A DNA stretch of 64,000 bases from JABFRG01 sp046351415 (GTDB lineage Bacteria; Myxococcota_A; Polyangia; Polyangiales; Polyangiaceae), in contig JAXLYO010000004.1 in NCBI GenBank assembly GCA_046351415.1, positions 248,001 through 312,000 on the forward strand, read 5' to 3'. Numbering within the stretch: position 1 is the stretch's first letter; each line of letters begins with the position of its first letter. This document shows, piece after piece, positions 9,117 to 17,914 of this stretch. The notes under the pieces were generated by a model. That model ran no database searches and was not told where the DNA came from. It worked only from the letters and a program-made list of their open reading frames with translations. The translations under genes and the position numbers were made by a program.

Positions 9117-11819
9117 TTACGCATCGGCATTGTCGTCATCCTGTGTCGCTGGGGCATCGAGCCGTAGCCCGAGCCGGTCGTAGCGGAAGGTCATCGAGCC
9201 AAAGTCGAACAAGAACCCTCGCGAGCCGTCTTTTCCGGCCATTCGGACGTTCGTAGGGCGCAGATCGGGGTCGGCGGGAGCGGATCGTGAAAGCCAACCC
9301 GGGATGTTGAGTTCGATGACGCGAGCTCCGAAAGGACCTTCGGGGGCGCTTTCGGGCCCGAACACCGCGCGTCTATCGCTCTCACCCAGTCTCGACGCGA
9401 TTCGCTCATTCGCGACGCCATTCGTCTGGAAGGTGTACCTGCCGAATCGCTGGCTTCGATCCACGAGGTTGAGCAGCGCGAGCCCTCGATGTGAGAACTG
9501 TGTCCCGTGGACGTGGGAATGATGTTTCCCCCACAGTCCTCCCAGTTGCGCAGCAAGCTGTCCGAGTGCCTCGGGGTGTACGGTCACTTCGACCAGCTCG
9601 CGATTCTGCTCTGGGATACGAAGCGTCGAGTTCGCGATTAATCGTCGACGCGTCGCTTCTAGAATGAGGACATCGTCATAGACGGTTCCAACACCGTGGG
9701 AACCACGTGCCTCGCCATCCTTGCGCAGCTGCTCTTCGAGAGGCTTGTCCGAGACCAAGACGAAAGCCTTGGGTTTGACGAATGCCTCAAGCCTAAACGG
9801 ATCTCGCTCCCTGTGGCGATGGATCCGACCAAAACGCTGCAGAAGCACGTCCATCGGTGCCAGGTCTGTCAGCAAGACATCTGCGTCGAGATCAAGGCTT
9901 TGTTGAACTGTCTGGGTCGTGATGACGATGCATCCGCCGGAGTTTGGAGCCACCTTTCCGAGCCTCTCTTCGATGGCTTGATCGAGTAGAACCCGATCAC
10001 TCCGGGCGAAGCGCGCATGGTGAAGAGTGACAGCATCGCGAATACGAAAGAGCAGGTCTTCGTCCTTCGGCGTAGCGAGCGTCTCGAGTGCACCTTGAGT
10101 TTCGATAGCGTCGGCCACCGTGTTGCGCAGTACGAGAACGCGTGCGCCTTGGCGCGCCATTGCCATGGCCTTCTCCGCGAGCTGTGCTGGGTGATCGGCT
10201 AGTTGCTCGATTTCGACTTGGACTGTTTTGGGAAGACCGGGGGCCTCGACCGCCCTCACCCCGCCCGCTCCCTCGCGCGTCGCGTGGTGCACGGCGGGGT
10301 AAGGTATGGACAGAGCATCTGAAAGCGAAACGTCGCGCTGCGAGCGTGGCTCTAGAGCGAAGGCCGCGCGTTCGAGTCTCTGTCGCACAGATGCTCCGAG
10401 CGTGGCGGACATGAGAAATGCCTGCCCCCCAGCCTGCACGTGAAATCGAAGGACTTCTTCGAGAATCCGATTCATGTACGAATCAGAAGCGTGCACCTCG
10501 TCAACCACGAGCAAATGGCGCAGGAGCGATGTTGCCCGCAAGTGGGCGTGCCCGACCCGCAAGGAGGAGAGGAGGACTTGGTCAATCGTGCCAACAACAA
10601 CGCTGCCTGCTAGAAAGCGCTTTGGTTGCTCCGCAGCCCACCCTCTATATCGGAGCCGGGCGTCGGCATCGTCGTTCCACAGCACCTCGAAGCCCGGAAG
10701 CCTGCGTCCCGATTCGTCGTCTACTTGCAGATATCCGGGAACCGCCAAAACGACGGGCGGACGGACTTCCCTATTTGGAAACGCGCGATCGAGTGCCGCG
10801 CACACGCGCCGATGCAATTGTGTCGCCGCTGTGCGCGTCGGCAGCGCGAACATCATGCCGTCGACAACGCCGGCGTGGAACAGGTGAAGGTAGCGGATGA
10901 GCGCGGCTTCCGTCTTCCCGGATCCAGTCTCCGACTCGAGCACCGTGAGACTCCCTTCGTTGTCGCGAGGAAGCGACATCGTCTTTTGTTGGGCGTCTCT
11001 AGGCTCGAACTCGCTCACTGAAGCGAACGTCAGCAGTTGTGGCCCGAGACTGAGGCGTGCGGGCTCACTCACGAGCCCCATGCGCTCCACGGCTCGTTGG
11101 GCTCTCACGCGAGCAAATGGCATGCGGTCATCGAGCGATTCTGCGAAAGGAAAAAAATCGTCGTGTCTATCGGAGCCAAGCCAATCCGCAAGCATGATCA
11201 ATCCTGCGAACGCGTGCTGAAAGGCGGCCGGCACAGATAGGGGGGGGCCGCGATGTGTGAAAGCAACCGGGAACCAACTCCGCGCGAAGGCGGACAACTT
11301 GGCGATTCCCTCGAAAGGATCAAGATTGTCCCGAGTTCGCCACAGCGAGGGGTCTGGCGAGGTTGCGTTCGTGGCGACGGGGCGACCGTGGTGTCCTATG
11401 GACGCCACTAGAAGTTCGAACACGGACTCGTCTTCGGACCAGTACGACAGACTCTCGGTCGATAGCGCGTCACAGAGTCGCTTCTCTATCGAAAAGTTGG
11501 ACTGAAAGACGTCGAGTACCTCGCGGACGTGGCCGGCTGTGTTTTGCGGAAATTCGTCTCCTTTTCTTTGGAAGCCCAAGTTGAACTTGCCAATATCGTG
11601 GAACGCCGCAAGAACGCACAGACGTGCGACGTCGACTTCTGTGAGATCTCGCGACATGAGCGTCGACAAGCGTCGGTGCAAGATCGTGCGCGTGAGCAGA
11701 GCCTCTGCGCACGCGGCGACATCGGCACAGTGAGCGATGAGCGGGTGCCAGGAACGGACTGGCCCACCGTCGACGTCACGCTCGAGTTTTCCCCAGAATG
11801 TCGTCGGTGCGCCCTTCAC
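9117..11819 (-). CDS. cas3: CRISPR-associated helicase/nuclease Cas3, type I-E
   Basis: 900 residues from the preferred start. Order: an HD nuclease domain (SWHPLIAHCADVA at 23-35, FHDIGK at 73-78, GHHGR at 142-146, ADWLGSD at 211-217), then a superfamily 2 helicase (Walker A ESETGSGKT 295-303, DEVH 440-443, SAT 471-473, motif VI QRFGRIHRHR 661-670). Cascade recruits it to unwind and degrade target DNA. The GTG at 11819 is chosen because GGGAGG lies 5 nt upstream and the protein then begins just before the conserved FWGK. An ATG at 11882 and a TTG at 11906 lie in frame upstream but have no ribosome site and would overlap the upstream gene. Confidence 0.95.
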   Translation of the reverse strand: MKGAPTTFWGKLERDVDGGPVRSWHPLIAHCADVAACAEALLTRTILHRRLSTLMSRDLTEVDVARLCVLAAFHDIGKFNLGFQRKGDEFPQNTAGHVREVLDVFQSNFSIEKRLCDALSTESLSYWSEDESVFELLVASIGHHGRPVATNATSPDPSLWRTRDNLDPFEGIAKLSAFARSWFPVAFTHRGPPLSVPAAFQHAFAGLIMLADWLGSDRHDDFFPFAESLDDRMPFARVRAQRAVERMGLVSEPARLSLGPQLLTFASVSEFEPRDAQQKTMSLPRDNEGSLTVLESETGSGKTEAALIRYLHLFHAGVVDGMMFALPTRTAATQLHRRVCAALDRAFPNREVRPPVVLAVPGYLQVDDESGRRLPGFEVLWNDDADARLRYRGWAAEQPKRFLAGSVVVGTIDQVLLSSLRVGHAHLRATSLLRHLLVVDEVHASDSYMNRILEEVLRFHVQAGGQAFLMSATLGASVRQRLERAAFALEPRSQRDVSLSDALSIPYPAVHHATREGAGGVRAVEAPGLPKTVQVEIEQLADHPAQLAEKAMAMARQGARVLVLRNTVADAIETQGALETLATPKDEDLLFRIRDAVTLHHARFARSDRVLLDQAIEERLGKVAPNSGGCIVITTQTVQQSLDLDADVLLTDLAPMDVLLQRFGRIHRHRERDPFRLEAFVKPKAFVLVSDKPLEEQLRKDGEARGSHGVGTVYDDVLILEATRRRLIANSTLRIPEQNRELVEVTVHPEALGQLAAQLGGLWGKHHSHVHGTQFSHRGLALLNLVDRSQRFGRYTFQTNGVANERIASRLGESDRRAVFGPESAPEGPFGARVIELNIPGWLSRSAPADPDLRPTNVRMAGKDGSRGFLFDFGSMTFRYDRLGLRLDAPATQDDDNADA

Positions 11820-11868
11820 GTTCGCCTCCCGCGAGGGCGAATCGACTGCGAGAAGGAGCTGACGAGCA

Positions 11869-12888
11869 TCATGGCGATCCATCTGTACGTTGGGCGTTCG
11901 GTCCAATCGTACCTAGTGGATAGTCATGACTGACCTTCTGCGCAGTATCGGCGTGTACTACGAGTGATTGCTCCGCGAGTTCTTGCACCGCTGCGCGCAG
12001 CAAGGGGGTTTCCGCGAATGCCGCTCCGCCCAAACTCACCACGAAACGCGCGACGTGAACGATCGCACCCGTAAACGCAGAGACGCGAATGCCGCCGCGC
12101 TTCTTGTCGACCTCGCCCACAAGCGGAGTCGGTAGATTGCTCTGTACCCAACGAGCTTCCGGGTCGCGCACGTAAAAGACCAGTTCTTGAACAGCTTCTG
12201 TGCCCCGAAACCCACCGACAGTAGAGCGAAGGGCTGCTTCCAATGCTTCCTTGCTTGCGTGCCGAGCGTCGGAACAAGCTCCAAGCTCTGCGCGCAGGAT
12301 TCGGTCGACGCGAAACCACTTCAACGTATCGTCGCGGTGGCACGTCGCCATGAAACGTGCGGGCGGCCCTACCGTCACTCGGTGGGGAGAAACGACGCGT
12401 TGCTCGGGAATCCCGCGACTCGTCGAGAGGTAGCGCATGGCGAGGACGCGTCGTTCTTTCGCCGCGTCCTCCACCAGCGAGAGCCAGCGGTCTTCCATTT
12501 CGTCGACAGAAGCACTCAGCACAGCGTGAGGTCGTTCGGAGGTGCGCGGTCGGCCGTGCGTGAGACCTTGGAGCACGCGCTCGACAACGCGGTTGCGTGC
12601 GGAACCATTTGGCAGCCGCGCAAGGAGACGAAGAAGGTCCGCGACGTCTTCGGGATCGAGTTGAACTCCTCTCGGAATCCACCGCCTGGGCACGCTCCAG
12701 TAGACGTGCGGATGATCCGCTTGGCTCTCCAAAGGTACGCCCGCGGCCTGGAGTTCTACGAGGCGTTTGCGGAGCGCCTGTACGCCGATGCCTAGCTCCC
12801 TGGAGAGTTCGGCTTGGGCCCACGTATCCCGCTTCATGAACGCGACCACGAGCGCCAGCGCACTCTCCGTCCCCGAATGCCGACCCAT
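11869..12888 (-). CDS. HTH-WYL family transcriptional regulator of the cas operon
   Basis: 339 residues. Residues about 8-65 form a winged helix-turn-helix (AELSRELGIGVQALRKRLVEL). Residues about 150-215 form a WYL-type ligand domain (RRVLAMRYLS...SPHRVTV...KWFRVDRI), followed by a C-terminal WCX-like part. WYL proteins next to cas operons sense nucleic acids or nucleotides and control cas expression; the role here is inferred from position as the first gene before cas3. The signature tripeptide W-Y-L is replaced by R-F-M (PPARFMATCHRDD), which may alter ligand binding. A GGGGG site precedes the ATG. Confidence 0.88.
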   Translation of the reverse strand: MGRHSGTESALALVVAFMKRDTWAQAELSRELGIGVQALRKRLVELQAAGVPLESQADHPHVYWSVPRRWIPRGVQLDPEDVADLLRLLARLPNGSARNRVVERVLQGLTHGRPRTSERPHAVLSASVDEMEDRWLSLVEDAAKERRVLAMRYLSTSRGIPEQRVVSPHRVTVGPPARFMATCHRDDTLKWFRVDRILRAELGACSDARHASKEALEAALRSTVGGFRGTEAVQELVFYVRDPEARWVQSNLPTPLVGEVDKKRGGIRVSAFTGAIVHVARFVVSLGGAAFAETPLLRAAVQELAEQSLVVHADTAQKVSHDYPLGTIGPNAQRTDGSP

Positions 12889-13041
12889 TCGTTAACCCCC
12901 GATACTAGCCCCAACTTTAGACGCCGCGATCCGCTCGAAAAGGGAGACGAATCGACGAATGTTCGCGCAAGACCCACGTCCGCGCAAGGTTGAACCGAAG
13001 GCGTTCCGGATACGAAGCCCCATGACCTTGAGCGCACTCGC

Positions 13042-14550
13042 CTACCACGGCTCGTCTCGTTCGAACGCGGCGCGTACGCGCGACACGGAGCTCGGCTTCG
13101 TCGCATAGATCGCGACCTCGGGAAATGCACACACGCGATTGTTCGTGGTCTCGAACGCTCCGACCTTCGTCCAACCGGGCGGGATCTCGCCCCTGAACCA
13201 CTGTTCGTAGACCACCGCAACGTTCGTTCGTGTGGATAGCTTCTCGAGCGTCCCGGGGGCGAGCGGTCGATCGATGCGCATGCCGCGCGCACGCGCAGTT
13301 TCTTGGTTGGCGAGGCCCATCAAGTCGACGACGCGCGTCTTCGAAAAGTACGCGACTGCGCCGATGTCGTTCACGAGGACTTCTTCGCCGGCGAAGTTGT
13401 CGTCCAGAAAACGCGCCGTACGCACTTGTTCGTCGAAGATATTTCGGGACGCGTACGGAAGGGCCCTGAGTGCGGAGAAGCCTCGAGGAAGCAGAAGGAG
13501 CATCGCTCCTGCGATCGCAAGCGCGGCCTTCGGCGCGCTCGAGCGTTCCGTGCGAAGGTCCGCGAGCAGCAGCGCCAGGGCTACGATGGAAAGCGGCAGC
13601 AGGTAGGCTTCGTAGCGGTAGAACCAACCCACCGCGCCAAAGACGGTGTGCGCAACGAGCGTGCCCAAGGCGACCCAGGCGAGTTTTCGGCCTGGCCCGC
13701 GGCTCCCTCGTCGCGTGAGGAAAAGCGCCGTCGCGAGCAGCACGAACAGCAGCGGCAGGTGGGGCGCCTCGCGCAGCTTGGCGAGCACGTGTCCAGGCAT
13801 GTCACCGTCCCAGCGTCTGGCCTTCAGAATCACCGAATTGGGAAGCGCGTTCCAGCCGTGTGCCTTGGAGTAGAGGGCAAATGCGACAGGGGGCAGTATC
13901 GCTGCGACAGCGACCACCGCGGCACGCTCGAACGCCTTCGTGCGCGCGAGGAAAAGAATGCAAAGTGCACATGTCGAGAAGCTCTCATAGCGGAGGGTCG
14001 TCGCAAAAAATGCAAGGAGCCCGAGTCGAAGCGACCGCCACCGGGACGCCTCGCTCGCCCGTACCCCCACGCACTCGGTGACCAAGAGAAGGAGCACGAG
14101 CGCGTGTGCCGTGTGTTCCATGCCCGAGAGGGCCAGGGGAACGAGCGGGGTGGCGAGTACGACCAACGCTTGGGCAGCACCGTGGACCTTCCCGGACAAA
14201 GGCACTTCGGGAAGGTTCGTGAGCGCGCGCCGAACGGCGAGGGGAACGCACGCGGCGCACCCGAGGCTCGCCAGGGCCGCCACGTTGGAGCTAGGCCATA
14301 TGCGATAGAGCGCCCCGAGGAGCAGCGGCCAACCAATCGATGAAGACGCGGCCGTGAACCCCTCTTCGTGAAGGCCATACACGCCGTGCGTCGCGATGTT
14401 TTTGGCGAGCGCGAGGTGAATATACGCGTCGTCGATCGGGTAAGTGTATGTTCCACCCGTCCTGCGTGCTGCGATCCAATAGAGGGCGCACGACAACGCT
14501 ACGAAGACCGCTGTCGCCGCGGCTGCGATGCGGAAGTGGAGACGCTTCAC
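13042..14550 (-). CDS. GT-C-like multi-pass membrane protein, possible glycosyltransferase
   Basis: 502 residues. The N-terminal helix is followed by YTYPIDDAYIHLALAKNIATHG, the first periplasmic loop with paired acidic residues that is usual in GT-C-fold mannosyl/arabinosyl transferases. About nine further hydrophobic segments follow. A soluble C-terminal part (from about residue 380) contains NDIGAVAYFSKTRVVDLMGLAN, typical of this group of unassigned membrane proteins. It probably transfers a sugar from a lipid carrier in the envelope, but acceptor and donor are unknown. It is transcribed away from the cas operon's start region and lies 27 bp after the lipoprotein hydrolase gene on the same strand. 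Confidence 0.72.
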   Translation of the reverse strand: MKRLHFRIAAAATAVFVALSCALYWIAARRTGGTYTYPIDDAYIHLALAKNIATHGVYGLHEEGFTAASSSIGWPLLLGALYRIWPSSNVAALASLGCAACVPLAVRRALTNLPEVPLSGKVHGAAQALVVLATPLVPLALSGMEHTAHALVLLLLVTECVGVRASEASRWRSLRLGLLAFFATTLRYESFSTCALCILFLARTKAFERAAVVAVAAILPPVAFALYSKAHGWNALPNSVILKARRWDGDMPGHVLAKLREAPHLPLLFVLLATALFLTRRGSRGPGRKLAWVALGTLVAHTVFGAVGWFYRYEAYLLPLSIVALALLLADLRTERSSAPKAALAIAGAMLLLLPRGFSALRALPYASRNIFDEQVRTARFLDDNFAGEEVLVNDIGAVAYFSKTRVVDLMGLANQETARARGMRIDRPLAPGTLEKLSTRTNVAVVYEQWFRGEIPPGWTKVGAFETTNNRVCAFPEVAIYATKPSSVSRVRAAFERDEPW

Positions 14551-14577
14551 TTTCGATCGAGCAGGAAGCCTGCCCCG

Positions 14578-16626
14578 TCAGGGACAGGGAGTTCCGATGG
14601 CTGCCGGCGCAGGAACCTTGGCTGTTCCGGTCGCGAAGAACGACGTCAGGAAGCAACCGTATTGGTACTTCACCTGATCGAGCTGGCGGTAAATGGAGTG
14701 CGGGTCAGCGATGCCGTCGCCGTTGTACTGCACGACGACGCCCGTGTAGCTCTCACCGTTTTCCGACTTCGCGTTCTGCGAGACGGGGTAGGGAAGAATG
14801 CCGCCGCGGCCTGCGAGCGCGAGTGACGTCTGCATGCCGGGCCAGACGTTGTCGCCCGCCTGGTTGTTGCCATACGCAGTTGCCATGGCATCGTAGATCG
14901 CCGTCGGGAAGTAGCGGTCGTCTTTGCCGGCCGGCTCGTAGACGGGGCGTACCGGGTGACCTGGGAGGGGTCTCTTTCCGATGCGTGGAACATACACAAG
15001 TGGATCGACCGGCTCCCAGCCTGTCTGGACGATGTTCATTGCAGGGTGTAGGAAGGTGAGCTCCTCGGCGGTTCCGAGCAAGCCGCCCACGGCCTTCTTC
15101 ACACCGGGTACGAGCTTCGTCTCGAGAACGAAGTAGCTCCAGTAACCGCCGGCGCCGGTCGGGACTGCGATCTTCACGCGAGGCTCGAGGGCGCTCAGAT
15201 AATTGGTGTAGGCTCCACCCATCGATTGCCCCATCGTGATGAGCTTGCTTTCGTCGAAGAATGCCCCGTCGGCGCCATCGAGGTCGATGCCCGTGCAGGA
15301 CGCGAAGACCGCGGGGGCGACCTTGAGCGTACGAATGGCTTCGAGGAACATGCGCTGCTCCAGAATGCCCTGACGGAACGTGTCGCGGAACGCGGAGAGG
15401 TTGTCGAAGTTCAGGTATTCCTGCTCCGCCGCATTCGGAAAGCGGTCGGTGCTGAACGGAAGCGACGACGCAATGGAGGCGATGCCGAGTGGTGCCAGCG
15501 TCATGGCGGGACCTTCGCCGAGCGGCCCGTCTTTGCCCTTCTCGGTGGATCGCGACGCGTCGACGGACTCGGCACCTTGTCCGCCGGAACCGTGAAAGTA
15601 AATGGTGAGCGGGTAGCCCGTTTTCGGCATCTTCCCCTTCGGCAGGGTGACCGTCACGGGTGACGCCTCATCCCGCTGCTTCTTGGGAACGCCGTTCGCG
15701 TCGAGCTCGAACAGACCTTCGGTGTCGAAGGGAGGGGTGCCTTTCTGGAACTGCGGGAACGTCACGGTGCCGAGGAGCTCGCAGTAGCCTGGATGCGTCG
15801 CACCGTCTTTGGGGTCGACCTTCAGGTCGGTGATCTCGACCTTGTAGGCAGCCTTCGTCCGCTCCGAGAGGTCGAACGTGTCTTTGACGACGTCGCCGGT
15901 CGTGAACACCGTCGCCGCTGCGACCTTGTCGAACGCAACTCCCTTCTCCGTGAGGAGGGCAGCGAGGGGCGCGTAGAGATCGACCATGTTCTTGTGGCTG
16001 TCTTGGCCTTTGAGGACGGCGAGTAAGCTAGGTGCAGCATGCACCTTTCCGCCTTTGGCCGTCGCGAGCGCTGTCGTCACGACGAACGCGTACTTGTGAC
16101 CCGCGCGGAGCACGAAGCCCGGCTTGGGGGCCGCGGCGAGCAGGGAAGCCGGAGCGTAGGAGTCTTCCGGTGGCGTCGCGAGCACCGTGGGTACGAGCTC
16201 GCCCTTCTTCGGGCCCTCGAGGTCGACGAGGAACACTGGCGATGCGAGGTCTGCGGGAACGGTATCGGTGGGGGCGTGGACCGCGAGCTCGGATTTGAAG
16301 CGGAAGTATGCGACCGGCGTTACCGGGAACCCTTTGCGCTCGGCGGCGATGTCACGAAGGGGCTTCACGAGCTTCGCAGCGATGTCCGGAATCGGGTAAC
16401 CACGGAGGTCCGGCGTGCCCTCCTTGGTGAGGCGCAGGTCGGACGGGTAGGGCAGGTCGAAGAACTGCGCCGAATTCGTGAGGTCCGCGTCCGGGACGAA
16501 GAAGCCCTCGCCCTCGGTGGAGGCCGCCTCTTCGCTGCTGCACCCGCCGGCACCTGCGCCGGTCATGGCGCAGAACATCGAAGCCGTGAAAACCACCGAA
16601 GCACGGAAAAACGTCGTGGGTCGCAT
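14578..16626 (-). CDS. Secreted alpha/beta-hydrolase lipoprotein (lipase/esterase-like)
   Basis: 682 residues. A signal peptide with a lipobox-like GAGGC near residue 29 suggests an outer-membrane lipoprotein. The N-terminal half resembles the virulence-factor-lipase N-terminal region; the C-terminal half has the alpha/beta-hydrolase marks YFHGSGGQG (oxyanion region) and the nucleophile elbow GQSMGG. A late His probably sits in the region after NGDGIADPHS, completing the triad. Substrate unknown; an extracellular ester is likely. It lies in a minus-strand row of envelope genes. Confidence 0.75.
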   Translation of the reverse strand: MRPTTFFRASVVFTASMFCAMTGAGAGGCSSEEAASTEGEGFFVPDADLTNSAQFFDLPYPSDLRLTKEGTPDLRGYPIPDIAAKLVKPLRDIAAERKGFPVTPVAYFRFKSELAVHAPTDTVPADLASPVFLVDLEGPKKGELVPTVLATPPEDSYAPASLLAAAPKPGFVLRAGHKYAFVVTTALATAKGGKVHAAPSLLAVLKGQDSHKNMVDLYAPLAALLTEKGVAFDKVAAATVFTTGDVVKDTFDLSERTKAAYKVEITDLKVDPKDGATHPGYCELLGTVTFPQFQKGTPPFDTEGLFELDANGVPKKQRDEASPVTVTLPKGKMPKTGYPLTIYFHGSGGQGAESVDASRSTEKGKDGPLGEGPAMTLAPLGIASIASSLPFSTDRFPNAAEQEYLNFDNLSAFRDTFRQGILEQRMFLEAIRTLKVAPAVFASCTGIDLDGADGAFFDESKLITMGQSMGGAYTNYLSALEPRVKIAVPTGAGGYWSYFVLETKLVPGVKKAVGGLLGTAEELTFLHPAMNIVQTGWEPVDPLVYVPRIGKRPLPGHPVRPVYEPAGKDDRYFPTAIYDAMATAYGNNQAGDNVWPGMQTSLALAGRGGILPYPVSQNAKSENGESYTGVVVQYNGDGIADPHSIYRQLDQVKYQYGCFLTSFFATGTAKVPAPAAIGTPCP

Positions 16627-16652
16627 AGGTGCGATCCAGATAGCAGGAAACG

Positions 16653-17912
16653 CTACGGGGCGGTAAGCGCCCGCTCGACCAAGAAGAGCCGATCTTGGCC
16701 CCAGAAGAGCTCTTGACCGTCTACCACCCAGGTCGGCGCGCCGAAGACGCCCGCATCGGCAGCGCGCTTGGTGGCTTCGATGAGTTCGTTCTTGATGGCG
16801 GGGTCTTGCGTCTTCGCGAGGATGGCGTCAGCATCGGAGACTCCGGCTTTGCCGATGAGCTCGCGAAGTACGGCGTCATCCGAGATGTCGCGGTCTTCGC
16901 CCCAGAAGGCCTGGAAGACGAGCTTGCGAAAGGTGTCTCGGGCTTCGCCTTCGGGGATGGCCAAGTAGCAGCGGAGCGCCTTCACCGTGTTCATCGGAAA
17001 GCGCGAGGGCCACTGGAACGGTACGCCCCAGTGCTCCGCCCAACGGAGGAGGTCCTTCGCGTAGTACGCCTGCTTCGCCGCGCTGAACGTGGCGAGCGGC
17101 GCATCGACCTGTCCGATCGTCTTGAAAAGACCGCCGAGGAGCATGGGGCGCCATATGAGCTTCGCACCCGTGCGAGCCGCGAGTTTTTCGGCCTGCGATA
17201 CGCCGAGATAGGCGAAGGGCGAGGAGAAGTCCCAATACACTTCGAGCGTGCGCGCCGTCCCGCCGCGGGTTTCGCCTCGCGACGTATCGGGTGCGCATTC
17301 CGGCACGAGCGACTCCCACGGAGCCTTCGCGACGAAGTGGACGCGGTCTTGTCCCCAGTAGAGCTCTCCGTCGACGACGTAGGCGGGCGCGCCGAAGATC
17401 CCGAGCGCGACGGCTTCGTCGGTTCGTGCGCGGAGGTCGTTCTTCACCGCATCCGATGCGATGTCTTTCCATATCGCGTCGGCGTTCTTTCCCGCCGTGG
17501 TGAGCACGCGTCGAACGACGGCCTCTTCCGAAATGGGTGCATGATCCACCCAGTATGCACGGAAGAAGCCCTGGATGACCTTGGGGTCGCATTCGGCCAG
17601 CAGGGTCGCCCGTAGCGCTTCCACCGTGCGCATGGGGTGCGTGGAGGGAATCGAGAGCTCGACATCGAAGAGCTTGGCAAAGCGATTCATGTCCGCGACG
17701 TTGTGCGCAGCCTTCGCGGGCGACAGGATGTTCATCAGGTTCTGCGGTGTTCCGTTCGCGTGGAATACGCCGCCGAGCAGCATGGGCTTGTAGCGAAGCG
17801 TTCGTCCCGCCGTGCGAGCGAGCGCCTCGACCTGCGAGGAACCGAGGTAGGCGTACGGACACGAGTAATCGAAATAGAAGTCGAGAGTGCTCACGGTGGG
17901 CCTTTGTCCCAT
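16653..17912 (-). CDS. Two-domain DsbA/HCCA-isomerase-like thioredoxin-fold protein
   Basis: 419 residues made of two homologous halves of about 200 residues. The first starts LDFYFDYSCPYAYLGSSQVE, the second VYWDFSSPFAYLGVSQAEKL. Each continues with a matching PMLLGG(V/L)F, RFPMNTVKALR-like and WGQDR(L/V) segment. This is the 2-hydroxychromene-2-carboxylate isomerase / DsbA-FrnE fold. The active position is Cys in the first half (CPYA, with no second Cys) and Ser in the second (SPFA). Single-domain homologues are about 200 residues, so this is a fused tandem duplication. It starts 3 bp after the sulfatase-like gene. The physiological substrate is unknown; a glutathione-linked isomerase or transferase is plausible. 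Confidence 0.82.
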   Translation of the reverse strand: MGQRPTVSTLDFYFDYSCPYAYLGSSQVEALARTAGRTLRYKPMLLGGVFHANGTPQNLMNILSPAKAAHNVADMNRFAKLFDVELSIPSTHPMRTVEALRATLLAECDPKVIQGFFRAYWVDHAPISEEAVVRRVLTTAGKNADAIWKDIASDAVKNDLRARTDEAVALGIFGAPAYVVDGELYWGQDRVHFVAKAPWESLVPECAPDTSRGETRGGTARTLEVYWDFSSPFAYLGVSQAEKLAARTGAKLIWRPMLLGGLFKTIGQVDAPLATFSAAKQAYYAKDLLRWAEHWGVPFQWPSRFPMNTVKALRCYLAIPEGEARDTFRKLVFQAFWGEDRDISDDAVLRELIGKAGVSDADAILAKTQDPAIKNELIEATKRAADAGVFGAPTWVVDGQELFWGQDRLFLVERALTAP

Positions 17913-17914
17913 TC

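Noticed and set aside
13303..14343. 346-codon plus-strand frame inside the GT-C-like gene
   Set aside because: It is highly charged with no domain, while the opposite frame has clear membrane helices.
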